64,000 nt of DNA, from positions 58,785 through 122,784 of the forward strand of contig VFZL01000010.1 of the NCBI GenBank assembly GCA_016871175.1. Direction: 5' to 3'. Below are positions 17,653 through 25,791 of the stretch, in pieces. Made by a program: the position numbers and the translations under genes. Numbering within the stretch: position 1 is the first letter of the stretch; each line of letters begins with the position of its first letter. The DNA comes from Acidimicrobiia bacterium (lineage in GTDB: Bacteria > Acidobacteriota > Vicinamibacteria > Vicinamibacterales > CAVVIG01). Under the pieces are notes generated by a model. The model was not told the DNA's origin and did not search any database. It saw only the letters and a program-made list of their open reading frames with translations.

Positions 17653-20124
17653 ATGGCTCCACAGGACGAAAACCGGTCACGCGACGAGGTGCCCACGCGA
17701 CTGGACGTGAATCGCCGGAGTTTTCTGAGGACGATTGGCGTCACCAGCCTGGCCGCGACGGTCGCGACCGATGGGAGCGCCGCGGCTCAACCCCTGCGTC
17801 CCGGCGCCGCGCCGACTGGCCACCTGACCGCGCTGCCCGACTCCGCCGGCTACATGAACATTCGCCAGGAGGTCGCTGACAACCTCGTTCGCCGCGGCAT
17901 CGTCGGCTACGCCGATCGGTTGCGCGTGCAACCTGGCGAAGACATCACCTTCATGGTGAGCAGCGAGGCGCCTCGCTTTCACAGCGACATCGTGCGCTTG
18001 GTTCACGGAGATCCCAATCCACGAGGACCTGGCATCAAAGAGATCGTCATCGACGCACCGGTGAACCGCGAGTACGAGGGTCGTCACCAGGATCTTCCGC
18101 TCGGCTCGTACGTCACCGTTGCCGACCACGCCGCGCTGCGCCTGACGGGGAGCTTCTCATTCACCGCATGGATCGCTCCGACCACGCAACGTCTGGGTCC
18201 GGGCGCGGCGCGCGGCGCGGAGGGGATCCTGACGAAGTGGATGCCTGGCCAGGGCGGCTACGCGGTGGTCATCGATGAAACCGGGCATCTCGCGGTGTGG
18301 CTCGGCGACGCGAGCGGACGCGTCACGAAGGCGGCGGCGGAGGTGCCGCTGCGGCCCTGGATACCCGCCATCCCGGGGATGAACCAACGGCCACAGGGCG
18401 TGGCGACCGCGTGGTACTTCATCGCGGTCACCTTCGACGGGTCGACGGGACGCGTGGTCCTGACGCAAGACCCACAGAATCAGTTCCCGTTCGACGCCAC
18501 CAGAGCCACTGTGGAACGCCAGGTCGACACGCGCTCAGTCGGAACCAATACGGCACCGCTGCTGATGGCCGCGCTCGCCGGCGCGGGAGGCACACCCGAG
18601 GGCTTCTACAACGGCAAGCTCGATGGCCCCCGCCTGTACGGCCGCGTGCTCTCCCGTGAGGAGGTGGTCGGCGCCCGTAACGACCGCGGGCCCGCCGACC
18701 CGATCGCGCAGTGGGACTTCTCCGCCGATATCCGACATGACACGGTGAGCGATCAATCGCCACGCCACCTCGACGGCGTGGCGGTCAATCTGCCCATGCG
18801 TGCCGTCACCGGACACAATTGGACCGCGGAGGAGATGGACTACAAGCGCGCTCCCGCGCAATACGGCGCCATCTATTTCCACGACGATGACCTCGCCGAC
18901 GCGAGATGGACACCGGCGTTCACGTATCACGTTCCGGCGTCACAACCGAGCGGGCTCTACGCGGCACGGCTCCGAACAGCAACACACGAGGACTACATTC
19001 CCTTCGTGGTGCGCCCGAAGAAAGGCGCACCCACGCGCGCGCGCATCGCCCTGCTCATTCCCACCTTCAGCTACTTGGCGTATGGCGGGACCGGGACGAG
19101 CGCGTTCCGCCCGCTCAGTCTGTACTCGCGCCACTCGGATGGCAGCGGTGTCTGCTATTCGTCCCGCCTGCGGCCGCTCACGAACATGCGGCCGAAGATC
19201 ACGACGAACAACCCCTGGCAGTTCATGGCCGACACGCACCTTGTCGACTGGCTTCAGGAGAAGCAGTTCGAGGCGGATTTCCTCACAGACGAGGACTTGC
19301 ACACCGAAGGCGCTGCGGTCCTCACGCCGTACAAGGTCGTCATGACGGCGACGCATCCGGAGTACTACTCCCACGAGATGCTGAAAGGCGTTCGCACGTA
19401 TCTGGAGACCGGCGGACGTGTGATGTACATGGGCGGCAACGGGTTCTACTGGGTGACGCCGATGGATCCAAGCGGACGATACATCGAGGTCCGGCGTCGA
19501 GACGGCACCGAGCACTGGCAAGGCGCACCTGGCGAGCACTTCCACAGCACCACCGGTGAGTCCGGTGGCCTGTGGCGTTTCAGGGGCCTGGCACCGCAGC
19601 AGTTCTTCGGCGTTGGCTTCACCGCACAGGGGTTCGACCGCAACGCACCCTTCAGGCGGATGCCTGGCAGCTTCGACCCACGGGTGTCGTTCATCTTCGA
19701 AGGCATCGGCGCGAACGAGTTGATTGGGAATCACCCGTCGCTGGTCCTGGAGTTTGGGGCCGCCGGGTCCGAGCTCGATCGCGCGGACTTCGCCATTGGC
19801 ACGCCGCCCCACACGCTGGTCTTGGCGTCGTCGTTTGGCCATTCGGATGCCTACCAGCACGTCGTGGAACAGAACAACACGGCCAATGGCGCCAACCCAG
19901 GTGGAACGGTGAATCCGCTCGTCCGTGCGGACATGGTGTATCTGGAGTACCCAAAGGGCGGCGCCGTGTTCTCCACGAGCTCGATCGCGTGGTGCGGATC
20001 GCTGTCGTTCAACAACTATACGAACAACGTGTCGCGCATCACCGAGAACGTCCTCCGGCGCTTCGCGTCCGACGCGCCGCTGCCAACTCCGCGGATGCCG
20101 TCGGGCTCGACTCAACAGGGTTAG
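17653..20124 (+). CDS. Exported N,N-dimethylformamidase beta-subunit-like protein
   Basis: An 823-residue protein resembling the large subunit of N,N-dimethylformamidase, which hydrolyses small amides with a mononuclear iron centre. A Tat signal (NRRSFLRTIG) at residues 19-28 shows export, unlike the cytoplasmic enzyme. A lectin/LamG-like beta-sandwich lies at about residues 140-330 (LTGSFSFTAWI, FYNGKLDGPRLYGR). The Rossmann-like catalytic half runs from about 420 onward (YLETGGRVMYMGGNGFYWV, GESGGLWRFRGL). The ATG is preceded by a strong GGGAGGAGG site. The true substrate cannot be told. A small ORF follows 8 bp downstream. Confidence 0.82.
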   Translation: MAPQDENRSRDEVPTRLDVNRRSFLRTIGVTSLAATVATDGSAAAQPLRPGAAPTGHLTALPDSAGYMNIRQEVADNLVRRGIVGYADRLRVQPGEDITFMVSSEAPRFHSDIVRLVHGDPNPRGPGIKEIVIDAPVNREYEGRHQDLPLGSYVTVADHAALRLTGSFSFTAWIAPTTQRLGPGAARGAEGILTKWMPGQGGYAVVIDETGHLAVWLGDASGRVTKAAAEVPLRPWIPAIPGMNQRPQGVATAWYFIAVTFDGSTGRVVLTQDPQNQFPFDATRATVERQVDTRSVGTNTAPLLMAALAGAGGTPEGFYNGKLDGPRLYGRVLSREEVVGARNDRGPADPIAQWDFSADIRHDTVSDQSPRHLDGVAVNLPMRAVTGHNWTAEEMDYKRAPAQYGAIYFHDDDLADARWTPAFTYHVPASQPSGLYAARLRTATHEDYIPFVVRPKKGAPTRARIALLIPTFSYLAYGGTGTSAFRPLSLYSRHSDGSGVCYSSRLRPLTNMRPKITTNNPWQFMADTHLVDWLQEKQFEADFLTDEDLHTEGAAVLTPYKVVMTATHPEYYSHEMLKGVRTYLETGGRVMYMGGNGFYWVTPMDPSGRYIEVRRRDGTEHWQGAPGEHFHSTTGESGGLWRFRGLAPQQFFGVGFTAQGFDRNAPFRRMPGSFDPRVSFIFEGIGANELIGNHPSLVLEFGAAGSELDRADFAIGTPPHTLVLASSFGHSDAYQHVVEQNNTANGANPGGTVNPLVRADMVYLEYPKGGAVFSTSSIAWCGSLSFNNYTNNVSRITENVLRRFASDAPLPTPRMPSGSTQQG

Positions 20125-20132
20125 GGGTTGCC

Positions 20133-20480
20133 ATGAGCGTCATCCAACATGAGTTTCTGCGCCGCTACGCGACCTCGCCCATGCACGTGCCTCGGCTGGA
20201 ACGCCTGCTCGATACGTACGGCGGCCCAGATGCGGCGGACTTCTTTGCGGAGGCCTTCATCGGCTGGGACCGCGCGTGCGGAGACAGTGAGGCCGCGCGC
20301 ATCGTCACCGAAGTGATTTCGACGCTGGTCGACGAGCGGGGTCAGCTCGTTCGCCTCACACACGAGGCCGTCAAAGGGGCCATCGCGTGGATCGCGGCCA
20401 GAACGGGTGACGCGCGCTCGGAACGCATCCACGCTCTCGCAACGCTCCTAACAGAGGTGTCACATGTGGAACGGTCTTAG
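20133..20480 (+). CDS. Small helical protein, possible partner of the dimethylformamidase-like protein
   Basis: A 115-residue soluble protein with no signal peptide, rich in helix-forming residues (RRYATSPMHVPRLERLLDTY, then RSERIHALATLLTEVS). It begins 8 bp after the dimethylformamidase-like gene and overlaps the next gene by 17 bp, so the three are probably co-transcribed. Dimethylformamidase has a small alpha subunit, and a gene of this size and position could be its counterpart, but I see no specific similarity. It could equally be an unrelated regulator. Confidence 0.6.
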   Translation: MSVIQHEFLRRYATSPMHVPRLERLLDTYGGPDAADFFAEAFIGWDRACGDSEAARIVTEVISTLVDERGQLVRLTHEAVKGAIAWIAARTGDARSERIHALATLLTEVSHVERS

Positions 20481-21228
20481 GGTCGCGGTCCTCATCGTCT
20501 TCCTGCCTCCGGTGTTCGCCACGACATCATCGGCGCAGGTCCGTCACATCCAAAACGAACGATCTCCGATCGCCACGGCCGTGTGGGCCGGCACTACGCT
20601 GTACTTGAGTGGCCAGCTTCCGAATCCGACGACGCCGGGTGACGCCGCGAGCGGGAAGGCCGCCGTCTACGGCGACACCCAACAGCAGTCAGAAAGCGCC
20701 CTTCAGAAGATTGAAGCCCTGCTGAAGGAGCAAGGCCTCGGGTTCAGCAATGTCGTCATGATGCACGTCTATCTGGTGGGCGATCCGAAGATGGGGGGCC
20801 GGATGGACTTTGCGGGGATGATGGCGTCCTACACGAAGCACTTCGGCACAAAGGAACAACCCAACAAACCAGCGCGAACGACCGTGCAAGTCGCGGCGCT
20901 GGCGACACCCGGCGCCTTAGTCGAGATCGAAGTGATTGCGGTCCGACCGCGAACCGGAAGGCGGCTTGGCCGGAGCAGGAATGTCCGGCCTGCCGACAGT
21001 GGTCTACTTGCCCTTGGCCGAAGCCGCCTTCGCCTTACGGCGTTCCGCCCAATACTTCTTCATCCGAATGGACACAGCCTTGCGCATCGCCGCCGACATG
21101 ACGGGGCGCCTACGCACCTTGGACGTGCCGCCATCGCCAAGCGCTGCGGATTCGCTTCGCGCTCCGCGTGCGGAGCCTCTGAACAACTCCGGAAACGCGC
21201 GACGGATCGCGGCCTCCTCGAGTTGTAG
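20464..21228 (+). CDS. Exported Rid (YjgF/YER057c/UK114) family protein
   Basis: Residues about 1-166 are a Rid-family domain, whose members hydrolyse reactive enamines or imines. A signal peptide ends at SSAQVR, so the protein is exported, which is unusual for Rid proteins. Family blocks include WAGTTLYLSGQLP, QQSESALQKIEALLKEQG and PARTTVQVAALATPGALVEIE. The usual end would be near VIAVRP at about 20950. The frame runs on for some 85 Arg-rich residues, antiparallel to the conserved small gene at 21004-21297. Loss of the native stop is likely, and the tail is probably not functional. It overlaps the preceding ORF by 17 bp. Confidence 0.75.
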   Translation: MWNGLRVAVLIVFLPPVFATTSSAQVRHIQNERSPIATAVWAGTTLYLSGQLPNPTTPGDAASGKAAVYGDTQQQSESALQKIEALLKEQGLGFSNVVMMHVYLVGDPKMGGRMDFAGMMASYTKHFGTKEQPNKPARTTVQVAALATPGALVEIEVIAVRPRTGRRLGRSRNVRPADSGLLALGRSRLRLTAFRPILLHPNGHSLAHRRRHDGAPTHLGRAAIAKRCGFASRSACGASEQLRKRATDRGLLEL

Positions 21229-21297
21229 CTCCTGCAAGCGAGCTTGTGCCCCCAGACGGGCAAGTCGATGCATTACATCACGACTTAGTTCAGCCAC
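21004..21297 (-). CDS. Small basic protein with C-terminal KKYWAERRKAK motif
   Basis: A 97-residue protein with two parts. The first half is an amphipathic Leu/Arg helix (MHRLARLGAQARLQELQLEE). The second is a basic tail in which MSAAMRKAVSIRMKKYWAER is followed by RRKAKAASAKGK. The same kind of tail recurs in uncharacterised proteins of acidobacteria and suggests nucleic-acid binding, resembling short modular DNA-binding repeats. The GTG at 21297 has AAAGGGG upstream. It stands alone on the minus strand and overlaps the 3' extension of the Rid gene. Confidence 0.65.
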   Translation of the reverse strand: MAELSRDVMHRLARLGAQARLQELQLEEAAIRRAFPELFRGSARGARSESAALGDGGTSKVRRRPVMSAAMRKAVSIRMKKYWAERRKAKAASAKGK

Positions 21298-21606
21298 TCA
21301 CTATCCCCTTTCTGGTCACGACGTCGAGCGCCACTCCCTATTCGGGCTCGGCCCAGGACCCAGCTCTTTCGCTGCGCGGACGCCCGACGCCCAGCTTCCG
21401 GTGCTTCGCGCCACGCCCGCGGTGGTTATGTGTGAAACGGGTACGCAGTTCTCGTTCGAAGCCGGATAATGGCCTGACGAATGCGTCGTCACTCGCTTCG
21501 ATTGATACAGGCGACGACAACGACGCCAAATGCGATGTTACTGTAAATCAGTGTGCGAGGCCGTCCCTCGGGGTACTCCCTGGACTATCCGCCTGTCGAT
21601 TCCGAG
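21298..21606. other. Intergenic stretch, nothing recognised
   Basis: About 309 bp between the small basic-protein gene and deoC. A TTG-started minus-strand frame within it (63 residues) is not supported by a ribosome-binding site or by recognisable motifs. I see no hairpin with a U-run and no RNA gene. Confidence 0.4.
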
Positions 21607-22452
21607 CTACGCTCGCGACTGCTGGACGATCTTCACGCCCGCGCTGGCACCGACGCGACTTGCACCGGCGGCCACCATTGCCTTGAGCGCGTCGAGGTCG
21701 CGCACGCCCCCGGCGGCCTTGACGCCCATCTCTGCGCCTACCACCCGGCGCATCAGCGCCACGTCGGCGACAGTCGCACCGCCGGGGCCGAACCCGGTCG
21801 ACGTCTTTACGTAGTCGGCGCCAGCCGCTTTGGCAAGCGTGCACGCCGTGATCTTCTCGTCGTCGTTCAGCAGCGCGGCCTCAATGATGACCTTACTGAG
21901 CACGCCGCACTCACGACAGGGCCTGACGATGGCTTCGATGTCTCGCTCGACCGTTGGCAGGTCACCTGATTTCAGCGCGCCCACGTTGATGACCGTGTCA
22001 ATCTCCCGCGCGCCGTCGTAGATCGCGCGACGCGTTTCGTAAGCCTTGACGTCGGCAGTCGTCGCTCCGAGTGGAAAGCCGACGACAGAGCACACGAGCA
22101 CGCCAGTGCCCGACAGACGTTCAGCTGACAGGGCCACCCAGCAGGGATTCACGCAGACGGTGGCGAACTTGTACTGCGCGGCTTCCCGACACAAGTCTTC
22201 GATATCCTGGCGCCGGGCATCCGGCTTCAGCAGGGTGTGGTCGATAATCCGCGCGATGCCTTCGGGCGCGCCACCGGCTGCATGAACACCGACGCGGGAC
22301 GCGCCAGCGTCCACGACACCTTTGAGGCGGTCGGGGCAGCAGTCGGCCGAGACGGAATGACAACCGCAACGAACGGGTTGAGGGGTCGCAGAGAACGCCA
22401 CCACTTCTTGGAACACGATGTCGATCAGTCGCTGGACTTCGTCGCGCGTCAT
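21607..22452 (-). CDS. deoC: Deoxyribose-phosphate aldolase with N-terminal extension
   Basis: A 281-residue class I aldolase that splits 2-deoxyribose 5-phosphate into glyceraldehyde 3-phosphate and acetaldehyde. The catalytic Lys is in DYVKTSTGF near residue 219. VCVNPCWV (about 100), the VVGFPLGAT block and [10 protein letters not shown] are typical. About 65 residues precede the aldolase fold: an amphipathic helix ([17 protein letters not shown]), then a Cys-rich stretch ([11 protein letters not shown]). DeoC enzymes are normally 220-260 residues, and such extensions resemble cargo-targeting peptides of bacterial microcompartments. It overlaps rpiB by 4 bp. Confidence 0.92.
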   Translation of the reverse strand: MTRDEVQRLIDIVFQEVVAFSATPQPVRCGCHSVSADCCPDRLKGVVDAGASRVGVHAAGGAPEGIARIIDHTLLKPDARRQDIEDLCREAAQYKFATVCVNPCWVALSAERLSGTGVLVCSVVGFPLGATTADVKAYETRRAIYDGAREIDTVINVGALKSGDLPTVERDIEAIVRPCRECGVLSKVIIEAALLNDDEKITACTLAKAAGADYVKTSTGFGPGGATVADVALMRRVVGAEMGVKAAGGVRDLDALKAMVAAGASRVGASAGVKIVQQSRA

Positions 22453-23120
22453 CGGCCGACACCCCCACCGTCGGGTAACGCCTCGAGAGCTCGGCGCTCG
22501 AGGTCGCGAATCTTCGAGAGGCGGCGGATGTAGCGCGGCTCCCGCATCGGCGTTGTCAGCCAGGTGGAGACGATTTCGAGGGCGTCGGCCTCGGACACGA
22601 GCGACGCCCCGAGCGTCAGGACGTTGGCGCCATTGTGCTCACGTGAATACCGGGCGATGGTCGGCGTCGTGGCCATGGCGGCCCGCACGCCCGGCACCTT
22701 GTTGGCGGCCATCGCCGACCCAATACCGGCTCCGTCAATCACGATGCCGGCATCGACTTCTCCACGCGAGACCGCGAGCGCGACCCCGGCTGCGACATCC
22801 GGGTAGTCCACCGGGTCGCTCTCGTGGGTTCCCTGATCGAGGACCATGAGTCCCTTACCCCTGAGGGCACTCACGAGCGTCGCCCGTAGCACAAGGCCCG
22901 TGTGATCGCTGGCAACCGCGATCGTGCGGATGTCTGCGGCAGGGACCAAGGCGACATCGCCCTCGGCCGGTTGACCATCTCGCAGGACGACGACCCGTCG
23001 CTCGCGAAGGGTGTCGGCTGCCAGCGGGGTGACGTGGCCGAACCGGGAGAGCGTGACGGTTTCACCACGGTCCAGCGTGCGCGCGTCAGCCTCGGTGATG
23101 ATGTCGAAGCGTTTGGACAT
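22449..23120 (-). CDS. rpiB: RpiB/LacA/LacB-family sugar-phosphate isomerase with N-terminal extension
   Basis: A 223-residue protein. Residues from about 65 on are an RpiB-type isomerase that interconverts ribose 5-phosphate and ribulose 5-phosphate ([57 protein letters not shown]). RpiB is usually about 145-150 residues, so about 60 are extra. The extra part ([25 protein letters not shown]-type ending in [10 protein letters not shown]) resembles the small module found at the start of EutT and other microcompartment-associated enzymes. The ATG at 23120 is 38 bp from the divergent hpt start. Confidence 0.85.
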   Translation of the reverse strand: MSKRFDIITEADARTLDRGETVTLSRFGHVTPLAADTLRERRVVVLRDGQPAEGDVALVPAADIRTIAVASDHTGLVLRATLVSALRGKGLMVLDQGTHESDPVDYPDVAAGVALAVSRGEVDAGIVIDGAGIGSAMAANKVPGVRAAMATTPTIARYSREHNGANVLTLGASLVSEADALEIVSTWLTTPMREPRYIRRLSKIRDLERRALEALPDGGGVGR

Positions 23121-23146
23121 ACGGCGAGTCAGGGTCCCCGCGCTTG

Positions 23147-23152
23147 TATTAT
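23147..23152 (+). promoter_or_regulatory. -10 element TATTAT, probably leaderless hpt
   Basis: TATTAT ends 6 bp before the hpt ATG, within the 38-bp gap between divergent rpiB and hpt. The spacing leaves almost no room for a 5' leader. No -35 box is seen. Confidence 0.3.
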
Positions 23153-23158
23153 CTCCCC

Positions 23159-23680
23159 ATGTCAGACCTGCGTCCTATCGAAGTCCTGATTCCCGCCGAT
23201 TCCATCCAGCGCCGCGTGGCCGAACTCGCCGCCGAGATCCATCACGACCTACCCGATGGCGTGCATCTGGTCGCGGTGCTGAAGGGAGCCTTCATCTTCA
23301 TGGCGGACCTGGTGCGGTCGCTCGAGGGACGCGTGTCGCTCGATTTCATGGCGGTGTCCAGCTACGCGAAAGGCACGACCAGCTCAGGAGAGGTCCGCAT
23401 GCTGAAGGACCTGGACCATGCGCTGGACGGCAAAGACGTCATCATCGTCGAAGACATCGTGGACACAGGCGTCACGCTCGCCTACTTGAAGGAGATCCTG
23501 CGCGCCCGCAATCCGCGGACGCTGCGGACGGCATGCCTCATCAGTAAGCCCTCCAGGCGACAGCTGGACGTGCCGGTCGAGTACATCGGTTTCAGGATCG
23601 AGGATCGCTTCGTGGTGGGTTACGGCCTCGACTACGCCGAGCAGTACCGAAACCTGCCGCACATCGCGGTTGTGGGCTGA
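23159..23680 (+). CDS. hpt: Hypoxanthine phosphoribosyltransferase
   Basis: A 173-residue type I phosphoribosyltransferase that converts hypoxanthine or guanine to IMP or GMP with PRPP. The PRPP-binding motif VIIVEDIVDTGVTLAYL is near residue 95. VLKGAFIFMADLVRSLE near 40 and DFMAVSSYAKGTTSSGEVR near 60 are the other hallmarks. The ATG at 23159 follows a TTG-led extension that I reject because it would place the -10 box inside the coding region. It is divergent to the deoC-rpiB pair and would take up purines released during nucleoside breakdown and, in principle, hypoxanthine released in futalosine metabolism. Confidence 0.92.
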   Translation: MSDLRPIEVLIPADSIQRRVAELAAEIHHDLPDGVHLVAVLKGAFIFMADLVRSLEGRVSLDFMAVSSYAKGTTSSGEVRMLKDLDHALDGKDVIIVEDIVDTGVTLAYLKEILRARNPRTLRTACLISKPSRRQLDVPVEYIGFRIEDRFVVGYGLDYAEQYRNLPHIAVVG

Positions 23681-23685
23681 GGTCC

Positions 23686-25083
23686 TCAGCGAGCGACGGC
23701 GGCTCGGACAGCGCCAGCGACACGATTGGCGTCGGCGATGACGGTCGAGGAGTCCAGCGTGAGCACGCGGCGATTGCGCATGAGGATTCGTCCGTTGACG
23801 ATCGTCGTCCGCACGTCGGTCCCTCGCGCCACATAGACGACGTGGGAGATGGGGTCGTAGAGGGGCGTTTCGCGAGCGGAGTCGGTCGCCACCGTCAGCA
23901 GATCGGCGCGCTTGCCGACCTCGAGCGAGCCAATCAGCGCGTCGAGCCCAAGTGCCGTCGCACCTCCGATCGTCGCCATCGCGAGCGCGTCCCGCGCGGG
24001 CACAGCCGTGGGATCCCGTGTCGCGAGCTTTGCGAGCAACGCCGCCTGTCGCATCGCCTCGAACATGTCGAGGTCGTTGTTGCTCGCCGCACCATCTGTC
24101 CCGAGCCCCACCGTCACACCGGCGCGTGCATATGTCGTCACGGGTGCGATACCGCTCGCGAGCTTCATGTTGCTCTCTGGATTGTGTGACACGGCGACAC
24201 GACGTTTCGCGAGAATCGCGATGTCCTCGTCGTCGACCCACACCCCGTGTGCCGCCACCGTGCGCGGTCCCCAGAACCCGATCGATTCGAGGTACGCAGT
24301 CGGAGACATTTGATGCCGCGCGCGCGCCTGTTTCAGCTCGTCCTCCGTCTCGGCGAGGTGAATGAGCACCGGCACGTCGTACTTGCGAGCCACATCGGCC
24401 GCAGCCCGCAATGCCGCCGCATCGAGGGTGTACATCGCGTGCGGCGCCACCGCCGGCACGATGAGCGAGTCTCCCTTGAACGTGCGAATGAACGCCTCGG
24501 CCCGAGCCAGCCCGTCAGCCGGTGTCTTCGCGTCGGCGACGGGAAACTGGATCACGGTCTGACCGAGGACGCCGCGGAGCCCGGCCTCGCGGGTTGCCTT
24601 CGCGATCTCCTCCTCGAAGTAGTACATGTCCGCGTAGGTCGTGGTCCCCGATTCGATCATCTCGAGCGCCGCGAGCCGCGTGCCCACTCGAACCATGTCA
24701 GGCGACACGGTCTTCGCTTCCGCCGGTAAAATATAGGAGTTCAACCAGTCCATCAGCGCCAGATCGTCGACCAGACCGCGATACATCACCATCGGCGCGT
24801 GCGTGTGCGTGTTGACGAGGCCAGGCAGAACCACCTCGGAGGAGGCGTCCAGGATCTCGCGCGCAGCGAATCGACGCACGACCTCCTCGGGTGGTCCCAC
24901 GGCGAGGATGGTCGAGCCGTCGTCCCCACCAACGGCGATCGCTCCCGGCGAGAGGACGGCGCCAGCCGGATTCATCGTGATCACGTGCTGGCCGATGACG
25001 ATGAGTGAGGCCAGAGGGCGGAACGGCTGACACGCGGACACCACGAAGGTGACCAGCGCCAGCATTACGGCCGGTGCGCGCAT
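23686..25083 (-). CDS. Amidohydrolase/deaminase lipoprotein of the MTA/SAH deaminase family
   Basis: A 465-residue metal-dependent amidohydrolase of the adenosine/cytosine/SAH deaminase superfamily. The metal ligands are visible as LPGLVNTHTHAPM near residue 82, HLAET near 230 and HGVWVDDED near 262; GTDGAASNNDLDM near 310 completes the site. The N-terminus MRAPAVMLALVTFVVSAC is a lipobox leader, so it is probably a membrane-anchored periplasmic enzyme, which is unusual for this family. The ATG at 25083 was chosen because it gives that leader. It converges on hpt with 5 bp between stops and is divergent to upp. Confidence 0.85.
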   Translation of the reverse strand: MRAPAVMLALVTFVVSACQPFRPLASLIVIGQHVITMNPAGAVLSPGAIAVGGDDGSTILAVGPPEEVVRRFAAREILDASSEVVLPGLVNTHTHAPMVMYRGLVDDLALMDWLNSYILPAEAKTVSPDMVRVGTRLAALEMIESGTTTYADMYYFEEEIAKATREAGLRGVLGQTVIQFPVADAKTPADGLARAEAFIRTFKGDSLIVPAVAPHAMYTLDAAALRAAADVARKYDVPVLIHLAETEDELKQARARHQMSPTAYLESIGFWGPRTVAAHGVWVDDEDIAILAKRRVAVSHNPESNMKLASGIAPVTTYARAGVTVGLGTDGAASNNDLDMFEAMRQAALLAKLATRDPTAVPARDALAMATIGGATALGLDALIGSLEVGKRADLLTVATDSARETPLYDPISHVVYVARGTDVRTTIVNGRILMRNRRVLTLDSSTVIADANRVAGAVRAAVAR

Positions 25084-25112
25084 GTCGGCCGAAGATTGTA
25101 TAGTGGGGGACC

Positions 25113-25736
25113 GTGCCGGTCCATCTCGTCGACCACCCGCTCGTCCATGATGCGCTGCTGGAGTTACGCGACAGGACCACACCGCCCGCGGTCTTTCGTC
25201 AGGCGGCCGCACGGATCACGACGCTTCTGGCCACTGAAGCCATGCGCGACGTCCCATCGGCGTCAGCGTCGGTCGAAACACCGATCGGCCCGGCTGGGGG
25301 ACGCCGGGTGTCCGGGGACATCGTGGTGGTCCCCGTGCTGCGGGCCGGACTCGGCATGCTCGACGCCATTCTCTTGCTCGCACCGCGCGCGCGCGTCGGC
25401 CACATCGGGCTCCAGCGCGACGAAGTCACAGCCGTCGCGTCGCAGTACTACGCGAAGTTCCCTGCCAAGCTCGAGACGAGCTTCGTGCTCATGGTCGATC
25501 CGATGCTCGCCACCGGCGGCAGCGCAATCGCCGCGCTCGAGCTGCTCCGCACCGCCGGCGCTCGGCAGGTGCACGTCGTGTGTATCGTGGCGGCGCCGGA
25601 AGGCATCGCCGCGCTCGAAGCACACTTTCCGGCCGTGCATGTCTTCACACCCGTGGTCGACACCGGACTAAACGCGCACAAGTTCATCGTCCCCGGGCTC
25701 GGCGACTTCGGCGATCGGCTCTATGGAACGTCCTGA
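25113..25736 (+). CDS. upp: Uracil phosphoribosyltransferase
   Basis: A 207-residue enzyme that makes UMP from uracil and PRPP. GDIVVVPVLRAGLGMLDAIL near residue 70, RDEVTAVASQYYAKFP near 105, VLMVDPMLATGGSA near 128 and VDTGLNAHKFIVPGLGDFGDR near the C-terminus match UPRTases; the last is the uracil-binding loop. The start is a GTG. It is divergent to the deaminase lipoprotein and completes a nucleobase salvage set with hpt and deoC. The gene downstream starts about 55 bp later. Confidence 0.93.
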   Translation: MPVHLVDHPLVHDALLELRDRTTPPAVFRQAAARITTLLATEAMRDVPSASASVETPIGPAGGRRVSGDIVVVPVLRAGLGMLDAILLLAPRARVGHIGLQRDEVTAVASQYYAKFPAKLETSFVLMVDPMLATGGSAIAALELLRTAGARQVHVVCIVAAPEGIAALEAHFPAVHVFTPVVDTGLNAHKFIVPGLGDFGDRLYGTS

Positions 25737-25779
25737 AGCGAGTATTGAAGATTGCCGGCTAACGATTGAAACTGTAGTT

Positions 25780-25789
25780 GGGGGGGGGG
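25780..25789 (+). repeat. G10 homopolymer tract just upstream of a start codon
   Basis: Ten consecutive G, separated from the ATG at 25792 by CC only. The tract occupies the ribosome-binding position of the citrate-synthase-like gene. Such tracts are slippage-prone, so length variation could alter translation of that gene. Confidence 0.6.
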
Positions 25790-25791
25790 CC

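Noticed and set aside
21338..21529. A 63-residue minus-strand frame
   Set aside because: It has a TTG start, no ribosome-binding site and no recognised motif.
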